DNA of 64,000 bases from Astrocystis sublimbata (lineage: Eukaryota; Ascomycota; Sordariomycetes; Xylariales; Xylariaceae): the NCBI GenBank assembly GCA_022453515.1, contig JAJNNY010000010.1, forward strand, positions 744,001 to 808,000. The letters run 5' to 3'. The translations under genes were made by a program, and so were the position numbers. Positions 1 to 11,488 of the stretch are shown one piece after another. The notes beneath the pieces are model-generated. The model searched no databases. It saw only the letters and a list, made by a program, of their open reading frames with translations, and was not told the origin of the DNA. How positions within the stretch are numbered: position 1 is the first letter of the stretch; each line of letters starts with the position of its first letter.

Positions 1-1678
1 CACGCTCCGCTCTGGCCTTGTTATCCCTATACCTCTTCTCCTTGGCTGCCGACTTCCTCCTCTTCCTCCAGGCGCGGTTGAGATCTCCCCTGCTATCCCA
101 GAACTGCTTCTGGAAATCGCTGCCAGGTGCCTGACTCGTCGACCCACCAGCAGCGACCCCGTCCGCCATGTCGGCATCTTCGTCTTCCTGTTCCTGTTCC
201 TGCTCCTCCTCAACGTCCTTTAACCCTTCGACGTCGTCTTCCTCACCCTCATCAGCGCCCGAGCCTTGCGACCAGAAGTTGAAGGAACGGCTAGGGTGCG
301 CGGTGTCGGGTGTTGGCGCAGCGCTTCGAGTGCTCCTAAACTCGAACTCCTGCTTAGAGAATGGTGTCATGGGGGCCTGGCTGGTAGGCGCCATCGATGA
401 ACCATCTTCTTCGATATCATCTTCGTTGCCGAAGAAGCTGAAGGGCTGAGCCTCGGAATCAGCTTTGGGCGTAGTGTCTCCTTGTGGTCGCTTGTATAAG
501 GCCTCGAGGGGGTGGATCTTCTTCGCGGGCGTGTTCGGTGGTATTTGAATAGAGAGACTCGTCATGGAGCCGGAAGACTTGGGTCTTGCGGACTCGGATT
601 TTGCGGTGGCGACGGGACTGCTCAGGGCTGCAGTGTCGACTTTGAGCTTCTTAGGTGTAACTAGTGTGTCTTGTTCTTCATCTGAACTCTCGGAATCTGA
701 GCCGGAACTGGAAGTGTCATCATCGTCGGAGGATGTGCCACTACTACTGGTCTCATCGTCATCCTCGTCGACAACCTCTTTCTGAGGAGTAGGTGCCGCC
801 TTCTGAGGCTTAGGACGCGCTGGTTGCGGTATGCCTTCTGGCCGTCTCTTCGACTTCACCGGTTCCACGACCTTCCCGTCACTATCGACCCAGCCAACAC
901 CATCTGTGAAAATAGTCGCCTCGGTCGTAGCCTGAGTGGAGGTGGACTTGAGGAACGTCGGGTATTTGGTTGTCTTTGCGAACTCGTGCACTACGACCTC
1001 GCGATCGCTCTTTCGCTTCCGTTTCTTCGGGGTCGTCGAGGCCCCCTCGTCGGTCTCTGCGAATTCTTTAGGAGGAGCGCCGGTGTTGGGGAGTTTGGTC
1101 TTGAATAGGCACTCGGGCTCATCGGTGTATTTGGACCGGATGGTGGCGTGTTTCTTGTCTTTCTTTTTCTTCTTGTCCTTCCTGTCGCTGCTCTCGTCAT
1201 GCTCCCGAGATTTGCCATCCTTCTTATCCTGCTGGTCCTTCTTGGCCTTTTTGCGCTTCTTTTCAATTATCTCTTGCTCGGTAGTGGTCCAGCCGCGCTT
1301 GATCTTGCGATCGTCGAGACGCACCCCTTCGATAACATCAGCTTCACGCTTCCGCTTCTTGTCTTTCTTCTTCTTCTCCTTCTTAGACTCTCCGTTGTCG
1401 GAATCGGGTGTCGGCTCAGGTATGGACTCAGGGCGGGCCGTCTCAATGCGTACTTTGGAGCCCTTGAGAACAGCGCCGTTCAGCTTCTTTTTGAGTTTGT
1501 CGGCGTCCATGGTGGGCAGATCTACAAAGCCGAAGCGCTTCTCGGGAAATGTCTCAACGGTATGGTAGGAGATATTGCGCGCGTGTGGAAGGACAGACGA
1601 GGGGATGACGATAGTTCGCAGCGACTCGTCGAAGGGCGTGATGTGCAGCCTGGTATATGGTGTCTCTGATTCGGACAT
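1..1678 (-). CDS. NOP8/NOL8-like nucleolar RRM protein, C-terminus beyond the window edge
   Basis: The frame is open without a stop from the ATG at 1678 to the left edge (559 codons seen). The first ~70 residues fit the RRM of the NOP8/NOL8 family: an RLHITPF strand near residues 9-15 and an RNP1-like KRFGFVDLP segment near 47-55, followed by DADKLKKKLNG. After it come Lys-rich blocks (KKEKKKKDKKRKR, KKDKKKKKDKK), which look like nucleolar-localisation signals. An acidic Ser/Asp tract follows, then a conserved-looking stretch DLNRAWRKRRK close to the edge. Family members act in 60S ribosome biogenesis; in fungal databases they are often labelled SRP40-like. No intron is visible in the part seen. 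The RRM assignment is firm, the exact orthology is inferred. Confidence 0.75.
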   Translation of the reverse strand, partial: MSESETPYTRLHITPFDESLRTIVIPSSVLPHARNISYHTVETFPEKRFGFVDLPTMDADKLKKKLNGAVLKGSKVRIETARPESIPEPTPDSDNGESKKEKKKKDKKRKREADVIEGVRLDDRKIKRGWTTTEQEIIEKKRKKAKKDQQDKKDGKSREHDESSDRKDKKKKKDKKHATIRSKYTDEPECLFKTKLPNTGAPPKEFAETDEGASTTPKKRKRKSDREVVVHEFAKTTKYPTFLKSTSTQATTEATIFTDGVGWVDSDGKVVEPVKSKRRPEGIPQPARPKPQKAAPTPQKEVVDEDDDETSSSGTSSDDDDTSSSGSDSESSDEEQDTLVTPKKLKVDTAALSSPVATAKSESARPKSSGSMTSLSIQIPPNTPAKKIHPLEALYKRPQGDTTPKADSEAQPFSFFGNEDDIEEDGSSMAPTSQAPMTPFSKQEFEFRSTRSAAPTPDTAHPSRSFNFWSQGSGADEGEEDDVEGLKDVEEEQEQEQEDEDADMADGVAAGGSTSQAPGSDFQKQFWDSRGDLNRAWRKRRKSAAKEKRYRDNKARAER

Positions 1679-2156
1679 GGGCGCTGTTGCTGGACCTTCA
1701 GCAGACTCGATCGGCACCGACACCATACCTTGTCAATGCGACGCAGAGTAGATGGCAGACAAGACTGATAGACATAAAAGCCGAAACGGTCGTCGAAAGG
1801 GTTCGCGCGCGCAATGCTGCTGTCGAACCGTCGACTGCGAGCGGCTAAGGGAGAAAAAAAGAAAAGGGAAGCTCCAGGACAGGGATCCCGTTAATTAGTG
1901 TCGATAGTTGAGTCTGGCGTTGTCTAGGTGCCTCCGCTCTAGGTTCCATCTAGGCCCCCTCGGCCCCCTTCAACCACCACCAGCAGGAGCTCTCGCAGGT
2001 AGTCACCTAGACCGGAACTGTTACTGCGCATGTCTACGGCCGATGTGTGCTGAACGTTGCACAGCCGAAGCCAAGTCAAGCATCCCGTCTCGAAGCAGTT
2101 GACAAGCCAAGATCACCACTAAGTATATACTGCTTGAGGGGAACAGCTTCACTTTC

Positions 2157-3185
2157 ATGATGCCGGCCCTACCTAAAGGCGCGTTGTCGCCAACCAAGTT
2201 TGTCCGATCCGTGAGTCTCAACTCCGTCAATCGTCCCAAATACCTACTCCGGTTTAACGGATATAATTCCAGGTACTCAAGTCGTTCACAGCCGAGTCGG
2301 GGTTGGAACCAAGGTGAGCGAGCCACACCACTCTCGCATTCTTCTTCTATACGTAGGATAGAACTTACCTTTTGGTCTTTAGACTTCTGGGAAACAATGT
2401 AGGTTTCAAGCATCCAAGAAAAACATTGTGTGCTTTCAGCTAAATCTGCCATCAGTTCAGAGTCAATAGCGCTACTCACGGCAAAGTCGATTTTGAGTTA
2501 GATATCACCAAAGACCACACAGTGAGGTTCCTAACACTGCCAAACGAGCATAGTTGAATCGTTGAAAACTAACTTTCTCACGTAGAACCGACTTGGCACA
2601 TTGCACGGCGGCACAATTGCCAGCCTAGTAGACCTGGGCGGCTCACTTGCTGTCGCATCCACGGGTCTATACGCAACTGGCGTCTCGACCGATCTGAATG
2701 GTAAATCACCCGATCTACGCTACCAGACCTCTTCTATCTCGTGACAGGACTGGGAAACTGCATGGAGTATCTAGGAGTCATTGAGAGCTAATACGCGCCT
2801 AGTGACGTATTTGAGTAGCGGCGGCAAAGTTGGCGACAAGCTCACAGGCACCGCCGTCTGTGACAGGAGTAAGATGCTCCTTTTCTGAGAACTGAAGACG
2901 TATGAAGTCACTCACGCACGTCCATGTTAGTTGGCAAGACGCTAGCATACACATCCGTGACCTTTCGAAACCAGAAAGACGAGGTTTCCGCCTTGGGTCG
3001 CCATACAAAGTATGTATATCCTCCCCTGCCGTATCGGTTTACCTTCGTGTCACCTTTCATTGTCGGACTCGTTGAACTGGCAGCCAATGTAGGAAACTGA
3101 CTTGGGTAGGTTTGTGACCCTGGCCGCGAAGGCGCAAGAAGAACCATTCGTTCCCCCTAAGGACGCCTTCATCGCAGAGGACTGA
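2157..3185 (+). CDS. Hotdog-fold acyl-CoA thioesterase (PaaI/ACOT13-like), 8 exons
   Basis: Exons rebuilt by eye: 2157-2210, 2273-2313, 2383-2398, 2456-2521, 2586-2700, 2803-2868, 2931-3009, 3110-3185. All junctions are GT-AG and in phase, giving 170 aa. The diagnostic 4HBT/PaaI motif is LGTLHGGTIASLVD, with HGG at residues 66-68 and a candidate catalytic Asp at 75. It is followed by the strands STDLNVTYLSS and KTLAYTSVTFRNQ and the terminal GRHTKF typical of ACOT13/THEM2 proteins. These enzymes hydrolyse acyl-CoA thioesters, often in mitochondria. No clear targeting peptide is visible. The last intron starts GTATGT and has a CTGAC branch site; reading through it would stop at 3100 instead. 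One exon is only 16 bases. The neighbouring acyl-CoA synthetase at 4.1-6.4 kb also handles acyl-CoA, which may be coincidence. Confidence 0.85.
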
Positions 3186-4089
3186 TCGGAAACCTACGGA
3201 TTGACTTCGGCCATTGACGACACGAAAATCATGGGACATATGCATGTCTTTTCTCGCGGATGAATTTGTTCAGATTTGGGAGCATCGTTAGACTAAACTA
3301 GCTTTGAGCTGAGCATAGATTCATGATATAGGCCCAATCGAGCTCGAGATAGATTTACTACCCTGGCGGTCAACGTCACCCTTCTCCCAGTCGACCCACA
3401 CCACGCTTACTCACAGACCTCCACAATACTGAACAATCCAATTGATCGCGCAGTGCTACAAGAGTCGCAAACATTCAATACAAGATACAAGACGATTTAC
3501 AAGAAATATCGCAATCATCGCACAGTTGGTGCACAGTGATGTAATGCAGACAATTAACTTCCTACTGACAGGCCAGGGGCAACAACAACACCCTCGACAT
3601 CTGTGCCACGAAAGCTCCACCTCACCCGGCTTAGCTTCCCAAGTTCCCCAGGAACTGCCGTGGTTCAATGCCTGGCACCCGACGAAACGAGCCGTCCGCG
3701 GGCCAATAAGATGGTGCGAACCGAAGTTTTGGCTCGGCTATTTTCGCTGCCCCTGGGATCTAATAACGGCCTGGGTATCTATACCACCTGGGCCGTAAGC
3801 CCAAGGTCTGGTAGGAAACGTTATATAAGGTGCTTTGCTCTTTTGCATTGCCGAAGATGGCTGCTTTCCAAGTCGTGTCAAGGGCGGACGATACGCGATT
3901 CGTGCTTTTCGCGGGAGAGCTAATCTTATCGCAGCCCGAGTCCGTTTTCTTTGATCTCGATACTTACTATAACCCCGAGTCATTCATTGTGCTAGGTTGT
4001 CTGTCGGCTGAGAGATGGGACGCTAGGTTCTGGAACGGTGTGAAACTCCTACGTAAGCCGTTGTTGACAAACAACAGCGATAACAAGCG
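3186..4089. other. Intergenic; promoter of the acyl-CoA synthetase
   Basis: No supported coding gene. Overlapping short frames on both strands look random. The only distinctive site is the TATA-like word at 3821-3830. Confidence 0.5.
3821..3830 (+). promoter_or_regulatory. TATA-like element
   Basis: TTATATAAGG lies about 260 bases upstream of the deduced ATG at 4090. It fits a TATA box with a long leader. It is sequence similarity only; no transcription start is known. Confidence 0.3.
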
Positions 4090-6430
4090 ATGGCGACAAT
4101 CGGTATGTTCCAAGCCCAGAAAAGGTGAACGACGCTTCTCCATCCTGGCAGTGTGTCATCAAAGCTTTATGAGCCAAGAAATACTCTTTAAACATAACAA
4201 GAAGTATCAGGGGAAAATCAGAGAAGCTAACATGGATGACCAAAAGCTGCTGGCATCGCGGCCACCGCCGCAGGCCTCACATACATCGATGGCAAGTATC
4301 ACATAAGGCAGGACCTGAAGATGATGCGAGCCAAGAGCAAAGGGAATAAGATGTTCCAGAAGGCCCGTACGTACGAATCGACTTTATCCACCAACTATTT
4401 TTATCTCGCACCTCCTCACTCACTCACTCGCTCATCCACTCACTCATCAACTCACTTACTCACCCACATATATAAATACACGCCTTCGGACACCCTAACA
4501 AACAAACAGTCAAACAACACCGCCTCTCACCCTACTACTTCTTTGAGAAATACGCCCAAGCAAACCCCAACGAAGAATGCATCTGCTGGCGTCAGGCACC
4601 CGGGTCCTACACCCGAGGCGCCGCATACGCGCGCGCAAACCAGTTCGCGCACTTCTTCCTCGCGCAGGGCGTGCAGCCCGGCGACCTCGTGGCCCTCTTC
4701 ATGGCAAACAGCCCGGACTTCGTGCTCGCGTGGATGGGTCTCTGGGCCATCGGCGCCGCGCCCGCGCTGATCAACCACAACCTAACGAAGCAAGCGCTGC
4801 TGCACTGTCTCGGGATCGCCAGCCCGCGGATCGTCTTCGCCGACGGGCCCGAGGAGCTATTAGAGCGATTAGACGTTGTAGAAAGCGAGCTCGAGGCCGA
4901 AGGTGTCAAGATTGTGAAACTGGCCGAGGCAAAGACGCAGATCGCCGCGTCGCCGGCGACGAGACCGCCCGACGAGCTGCGCAAGGACGTCAGGCCCGAC
5001 TCGCCCTTCGGCCTCTTCTACACGAGCGGCACCACGGGCTTGCCCAAGGCGTGCATCGTGCCCGCCGCGGCCGGCTTTATCCACGGCGCGAGCCAGGAAT
5101 GCGGCTTTCCGAACGTGACGCCCACGAGCGACAACGCGGCGCGCGGGCGGCCGGAGCGCTACTACGACTGCATGCCGCTGTACCACGGCACGGGGGGCAT
5201 CAGCGGGATGACGCAGCTGCTGACGGGGCAGACGCTCTGTCTCGCGCCCAAGTTCAGCGTGTCCCGCTTCTGGGAGGACGTGCGCGCCTCCGAGGCGACG
5301 TGGTTCGTGTACGTGGGCGAGACCTTGCGGTATCTACTCGCCGCGCCGCCGAGCCCGCTGGATAAAAAACACAACGTGCGCGCGATCTACGGAAACGGGC
5401 TGCGCCCGGACGTCTGGATACCCTTCAGAGAGCGCTTCGGCATCGAGACGATACACGAGTTTTTCAACTCCACCGAGGGCATCCTGCCGCTCGACAACGC
5501 CGCGCGGGGCGACTTCCGCGCGCACAGCGTAGGGCACCACGGGCTCATCTCGCGGTGGCGCTTCAACGGCATCTTGGTGCCTGTCGCCATCGACACCGAG
5601 ACCGGCGACATAATCCGCGACGCCAAGACCGGCTTTGCGACGCGCGTGCCCTACGAGACGGGGGGCGAGATCCTGGTGAAGCAGCCCCCGACCATAACGC
5701 CTGTGTTCCCGGGGTATTTCAAGAACGACGAGGCGACGGCCAAGAAGTACGTGTACGACGTGTTCCGCAAAGGCGACTGCTACTACCGCACGGGCGACGC
5801 CCTGCGGCGGGACACCGACGGCCGGTGGTTCTTCCTCGATCGGCTGGGCGATACCTTCCGGTGGAAGGGCGAGAACGTTAGCACGGCGGAAGTCAGCGAG
5901 GTCCTGGGACGCTACCCTGGGGTCAGCGAGGCGACTGTATATGGGGTTTCGCTGCCGGGACATGATGGGAAGGCGGGCATGGCGGCAGTCTATATTCAAG
6001 AGGAAGCGGCTTCAGGTTTCGATTACGGAGGATTGTTGAGGTGAGCATGCCCCTTAGTTTTTCCCATCCCCTTTCTGTCATTGACACGCTATTACATGTC
6101 CATCTACTGTTTGTCAGGAACTCGCCGTAGCTATGCCCTACCTACTTCCTGCATTTGGAGCCTATAGACAGTCACTAACTTCCACCCAGACACGCCCGAG
6201 CGCATTTGCCGAAGTACGCCGTGCCGATTTTCCTGCGCCAGCTCTCGTCCAGGTCCGCGACGCACAACAACAAGCAAGACAAGGTACCTCTGAAGAAGTC
6301 GGGTATCGATCCGGCCCAGATGAATGGAGATACGTTATCTTGGATCTCCGACAATGGCAAAGGAGACGAGTACGTGCCTTTTACCACGAAAGATTTCGAT
6401 AGTCTCCATGCAGGGCGAGCTAAGCTGTAA
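4090..6430 (+). CDS. FATP-type very-long-chain acyl-CoA synthetase / fatty acid transporter
   Basis: Exons 4090-4102, 4247-4366, 4510-6040 and 6190-6430 give 634 aa, the usual size for fungal Fat1/FATP proteins. The first exon is only 13 bases (ATGGCGACAATCG). It is needed because the next coding frame has a TGA at 4237 and no ATG; the intron has a GTATGT donor and a GCTAAC branch just before the acceptor. The N-terminus MATIAAGIAATAAGLTYIDG matches the hydrophobic start of these proteins. The AMP-binding motif YTSGTTGLPK is at about residues 215-224, and the FATP signature DRLGDTFRWKGENVST at about 488-503. Family members activate long or very long fatty acids to CoA thioesters at ER, peroxisome or plasma membrane. 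At the usual FYAATE position this protein has FFNSTEG, so it may be a divergent paralogue with another acid substrate. Confidence 0.9.
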
Positions 6431-7066
6431 CGCAAATGGAATGATTTCTTGGCGCTAAATATGATGAACCACGCCTCCTGTGTGTCGAGCTGGAAACACC
6501 GTAAGCTATGAAGTGCCTCAGTGACCTATTGATAGGTATTTTTAGAGTATTAGATTGAGGGTGCAGGATGCACTATCCACCGTACCTTGATGTGCATGTT
6601 GATACATGATACCTTCAGGTTTGGTGAAATAATACAGCACCATAGCCAATTGCATAATATGGTGTGCTTGAAGCGTGACTCCAAACATGGATCTTCCGAT
6701 TTTTAACCCATACCTACTTACGTACAGGTTTTATGATGATTTACTGAAAGGTGACACGGTGATTCTAACGATTTGTATAGATCAACGCTATTTGATAGTA
6801 CTAATTTCGTTCCCGATATTGGGCCGTGCCCGCTCACTTGTAATTCGAAGTAGCAAAATATTGTACAGTTGGGTACAAATCGGTCCAGTTAAATATACCT
6901 ATCACCAGATGTTTCGTTGTACACCGTACACGGGCTCTGTACCCAGGCTCAACAAGTCTCTGGCTGGTTAATCAACGTGGAGCCGAGCGTCGGGGCCACG
7001 GGTCAGACATGTACCCAAAGGGCCTGATAATGGTTAGCAATGGCTGTGACATTGGGGATATCTATC
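6431..7066. other. Intergenic, convergent 3' ends
   Basis: This lies between the 3' ends of the acyl-CoA synthetase and the minus-strand gene at 7067. It is AT-leaning with short frames only; no gene, RNA or repeat is recognised. Confidence 0.5.
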
Positions 7067-8813
7067 TTACTTCTTGTCGTCTTTAGACTTGAAAGAGTCA
7101 ATCCCATGCTTTGTCAGTCTGCGCTTGCTAAATTTGCTAGATTGAGTTGTATTGACAGCTTTGACTGTTGTCTAAGAGTTTTGTTAGATCCGTGGCCCGT
7201 TTGTGCTTGCTATCGCCTACATACCTCTATCTCGAACTCAGGAGAGTTCCAGGGGTCTTTATTAGCAACCATTTCCGCGTAATCTGGTCGCGGTACGTTA
7301 CGCCGCGCGCGGCGAGGCTCCTCTTGTTCTGTCTCACGATCCGACTCGCGGGCACGGAGTGATTCTCGCAACTTTGAATATGAAGGATCAAGGGTATCCT
7401 CAAGCTCTTGGTAATCACGCACGTTGAATTCTGCAAGGTCCGACTGAGAAGTGGACACAGAAGATCCGGGACGACCAGCAGAACCTGAAGGTACAACTAG
7501 CCAATAGTTAGCAAAGGTTCATTAATTTAAAGAAACCCGATATCCAAGCGTGATACTTACATGTGTGAGGCATCTCACCGACATGTTCCCTGATCCAATA
7601 CCCGCTGGCCATGTCATCGCCTTCCACTATTGAGAATCAGTTTAGTCGGCCAGAGTGACAGGGGAATTGCAGGGGTGTTTACCATGGAGCGCAAAGTTCT
7701 CGAAGATATACTCATTTGTCAGCTCCATGTTTTCCGGGATGGCGTCTCCATGCTTTTGAAAATGCTTCAAGGCCCTATTGTAGCGTAGAGGGGCGTCTTT
7801 GAAAATGCCTGGCTTGCAGTAGTCACATCGGATGATGAAAAACCCCTCCATCTTGGCATGGCGAAACATGCATTCTAAACAGAAAAAAGGTTTAGTATCG
7901 TTATTTTCATGTTGGAACACATGAAAGGGTACATGTAGAATACACTGATTCGCTCACAGGCATTTCATGGGATGGAGCAAGGGGTTCGGGGCCGTACCTC
8001 CTGTCATTAGGTTGGGAAATGCAACTCGCCGCAGCCGCAGTCTTCGGGGATGCATCTCTCCCGATACCTGATCGGGTCCCTTGTCAGTTCCACAAAGTTT
8101 ACAGCTGTTCATTGGAGACCCACCTGCTCATTATCAGTCCTCTGGCGCTTTGACGACACATCGCTCTCATTCTGTTCATCACCTTTTTGTCGCTTCTGTG
8201 GAGAGGCTGAAGTATGGCCTAGGGCTGAAGTGGTGGTATGGACGTCACTCTCAAAAGTAGTGGTAGACTTGGTGATAAGTATGCATTCCTCAGCTTTAGT
8301 ACTTGATTCTCTCGCGGGTTGTCCCACAATGTCTGGCGTTGATCGAGGTGACACGGGAGCTTGACTGCCTGAGTCTTCATCGGACGTGTGGCGGACGTCT
8401 TCTGATGAGTTGGGCTCGGTAGGATCATTCAAGGAATTATAATTGGCCGCAAACAATGCCAACGATGATGCTGTTGGGGCGAATGGAAGATTTGGTGGTA
8501 CAATGTCATGAAGCTGGCTGACAGCATGGTCAATCACGGCAGCATCCAACGAAAGTAAGCTTAGGTGTTCCCGTAGTCGAGTGACGGCATCTCGCTTCTG
8601 CTCTTCAAAGGAGATCCGTTCCTGGTCAATTTCACGCAAGACGGCATGGAGTTTCGGCAGCAGCTGAAGCTCGAGGCGCTGGCCACACTCAAGGGCCAAG
8701 CGCTCTAGATGATTTTTCATGTAGGCGGCAGCAAAGTCGAGAAGGGCAGCGTTGAATTGAACATCAAGAGACTGGCGGCGAGTACGCTGTGTCGAAGCAG
8801 GCGTATCGGCCAT
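7067..8813 (-). CDS. Unrecognised fungal protein with a Cys/His cluster
   Basis: Exons in transcript order: 8813-8124, 8067-7998, 7874-7683, 7626-7561, 7496-7225, and a last exon ending at the TAA at 7067. The joins are in phase; introns 2-4 have GCTAAC/ACTAAAC-type branches and good acceptors. The last acceptor is uncertain (7123 or 7108); the tail would read HGIDSFKSKDDKK. The product is about 450 aa. Residues 1-120 are helical and probably coiled coil (ISFEEQKRDAVTRLREHL). Residues ~130-230 are polar, with basic patches KRQKGD and KRQRTD that could be nuclear signals. From ~255 follows CMFRH...RCDYC...HFQKHG, a possible zinc-binding unit. A basic C-terminal part contains RRARRNVPRPDY. I recognise no family; a nuclear or chromatin role is only a guess. 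Confidence 0.65.
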
Positions 8814-10819
8814 GATGCGCCATTCAAACTAAGCTCGAGATATGTCGGGGGTTCACGTCTTGGTGAACAGAATCTGGCGGGTGGATGTTGATTCAGAGAG
8901 ATCGCAATCGATTATCCAGCCACAAGAAGCGAATGTAGGTTTTGCAATAATCAGACAGAATATGATATGTATGTACGACAGGGATCAAGGCACGACTACG
9001 ACTGTATCAGTGATACAGTGTAATCTTATTTTAGAACAGTATGTGTAAGTTTGTGTAAGATTATGATTGTGCGATAGAATAGGCTTTAAGTTGAAGGCCG
9101 CTCAGATGAAGCTCGGTCTTGCTAGGATGCCGTATGCCGGCTGATGATGATTGGACAGAAGCGTTCAATGGTCAAAGGCAGTATCAGGGAAGAACAAACA
9201 GATGGGTGGCATCTACCCGCACAGTCTGAGATTTGGAGGCTCAAGAGGTCAGGATGCGGAGGAGCAGGGCTTCTTTGTTGGCGCCGTAGATGAGAAGGAA
9301 GCCGGAAGAGGGTGGGGATGAGGGGTGGAATGCTACGCCGCATGCAGGTGATCCATCCCCGGCGCACGCTGCCTATGCCACTGTCACCAACTGCGTTTTA
9401 ACATGCATGTATAGTAATAACAAGGTTGGGAAAGTACAATGCGGCAGGAAAAGGCAGGGTAGCTATAGCTACCTAGCACCTGAAGCTTGAGATGGGGAGT
9501 CGGGACCTATCACACGAATGAGGGTAGTCAAATGACGGAGTTGGGACCTTCCAAAGATTTTAAGAGCGGGACTGACAGTGAGTTGGTGGATGTGGGAGAC
9601 ACCCGACCAGTCTGGGAGAGATTCGCAAAACCAACCTCAGCTGGAGAAGAAAAATGATGGCTGAGGGCTGATGGCCGATGGCTTATGGCTTATGTTGGCA
9701 GACCCTAGGTAGGTAGGTGCAATCTGCACTGGTCACAAATGTCACAAATTGGTTGTGACGTTGGGACGCCAGCCAGCCTTCCATGAGGTTGCAGGCGCGT
9801 TACCAACACATACTTCCTACGTGGACAGCCCTCGTACATGCACCGTACTTGCATGTATCCGAGGTCCTCTTGCCGCCCGCCTGTTACCTCCTCTTTCCTT
9901 TGTCCGTATACAGTTCTACCTGCTTTAGTCCGCAAGCACTTGCAAGGTTACATCCATTATTTGGTGCCCCTTACGGAGTCACACTTCATTGATACGGAAT
10001 AAAAGCAGTTTCACATACCGGAAATTTTGCAAAGCACAGATACACCTGTGTAGCCGCTCGGTCAGTTTGTCAAACCACACACCAGATCAGACACTGCAGG
10101 TAAATACCTGCTATATGCCTCCCTCAACGATGTCGGACGCGGGCGAACATGCAGCTTTCCGCCTCAGTATCTCCACGTGGAAGGAGCCATGCCGCTGTCT
10201 TCTGCAGGTAGTTCTTTCACTTCACCTCTAGCATCACTGACTCGTCATGCGGGGCCATATGACTACGGTGTGACATGTTGACCAGCAAGGTTGCTCAACA
10301 TTGCGGTCAACATGGACGTGAATCAAACCAAGTAGATCCAGCTCATTGACCAATCTAGCGAGCTATGTTGGTCCGTGTTAGGTAACATGACCGAATAGTG
10401 CTGCTCGACCCGACCATCTGGTAACATAATAACGATATCGGCCCCGAATCGCCAGTTCTTCGAGACATTTGATCTCCGATCGATTCCGATTAGATGGCCT
10501 CGCAATAGGTAAATGACAGCTGTGTACAAGGCAAGCACGGACATAGGTCCAGTCTTGTGTCGCTGGGTAGCGTGAGATGAATAGAGAATGATAGTATTTG
10601 GTCCGTACAGTATTCGGTGTGCTTTTGATGTGCGGAGATGTGTACCACTTCACAATCTGGTGTGGATATATCACACAGTCCAAGGTTGTAGCCGGGCCCA
10701 AGCTTGTCAATCAGTTCAGAATATTACAGCTTGATTAGGCATATAGCTTCATCTCGGCAGGATCAATAATGTAGCGTACCCAGGTCTCATCCTATCTCAT
10801 CTCCTATCCCTCAGATCAA
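8814..10819. other. Intergenic, 2 kb without a recognised gene
   Basis: Only short frames without conserved motifs. A degenerate GATGGC/TTATGGC direct repeat lies near 9656-9692, and an AGGTAGGTAGGT run at 9706-9717. It includes the promoter of the minus-strand gene ending at 8813 and the 3' side of the Ohr gene. Confidence 0.5.
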
Positions 10820-11488
10820 TCACAGCTGCTCACACTCCACGTTCAGCTTGACATTGCCCCTTGTCGCGCGACTATACGGGCAGATCTCTTCAGCCTTCGC
10901 CACGACCTCCTGGATCTGGTCCTTCTTGAGCCCTCGGATAGACACCTTCATATCCACGCGGATGCCCATGTCCAAATTCTTCATGTCCCCCACCAAGTGC
11001 ACCGTCGAGTTCACAATGCTGTCTTCTGGGTTGCTTGGCATCTTGATCCCCATCGACGCCGCCGCCGCATTCATGGCACTCTGGAAACACGCACCATAGC
11101 CTGCTGCAAAGAGCTCTTCGGGGTTGGTCTTGCCTTTGTCCTAGTGGATGTGAGCTTTATGAGAGCTTTGAAAAGAGGAAGGGGGATACTTACACCTGCG
11201 CCTCCAAGAGCCTTGGCCATCGTCAGGCCAATCTTGAGGTCGTCGCCTTCTACATGTCTGGTTGAAGAGGCCACCATTGTTAGTCACATCGTCTTGGTTA
11301 TAAACGATATATACATACCCCGTGCGCGCGCCCTTGACTGTTGCATGTGCAGAGTAAAGTACGGGTGCAGTTTCTGTGTTCAGGAACCGTTGTGCGCCTT
11401 GTTGACGAAGAACGGACTGTGTGATAAGTCGAGGAGCACGCTGCGCTGTGGCAAGGAGGGGTCTCAGGCACCGCGTTGATGAGGCCAT
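10820..11488 (-). CDS. Ohr-type organic hydroperoxide resistance protein (OsmC/Ohr family)
   Basis: Exons 11488-11319, 11257-11194 and 11140-10820 join in phase to 184 aa. Ohr proteins are thiol peroxidases that reduce organic and lipid hydroperoxides, in bacteria with lipoylated partners. Both reactive cysteines are present: Cys96 in AAGYGACFQSA and Cys165 in EEICPYSRATRGN, followed by the terminal NVKLNVE. The core is extended by ~40 N-terminal residues rich in Arg, Ser, Leu and Gln with no acidic residues before residue 39 (MASSTRCLRPLLATAQRAPR...), a likely mitochondrial presequence. This fits the known fungal Ohr proteins, which are thought to be of bacterial origin. Introns have GTATGT and GTAAGT donors. 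Family assignment is firm; mitochondrial location is inferred. Confidence 0.9.

Noticed and set aside
936..1669. Long plus-strand frames over the first gene (up to 210 codons)
   Set aside because: Antisense shadows of the Lys/Ser-rich NOP8-like gene; compositional artefacts rich in Ser, Phe and Leu.
2021..2479. 152-codon minus-strand frame
   Set aside because: It overlaps the first exons and introns of the thioesterase gene, which is supported by a full spliced homologous product.
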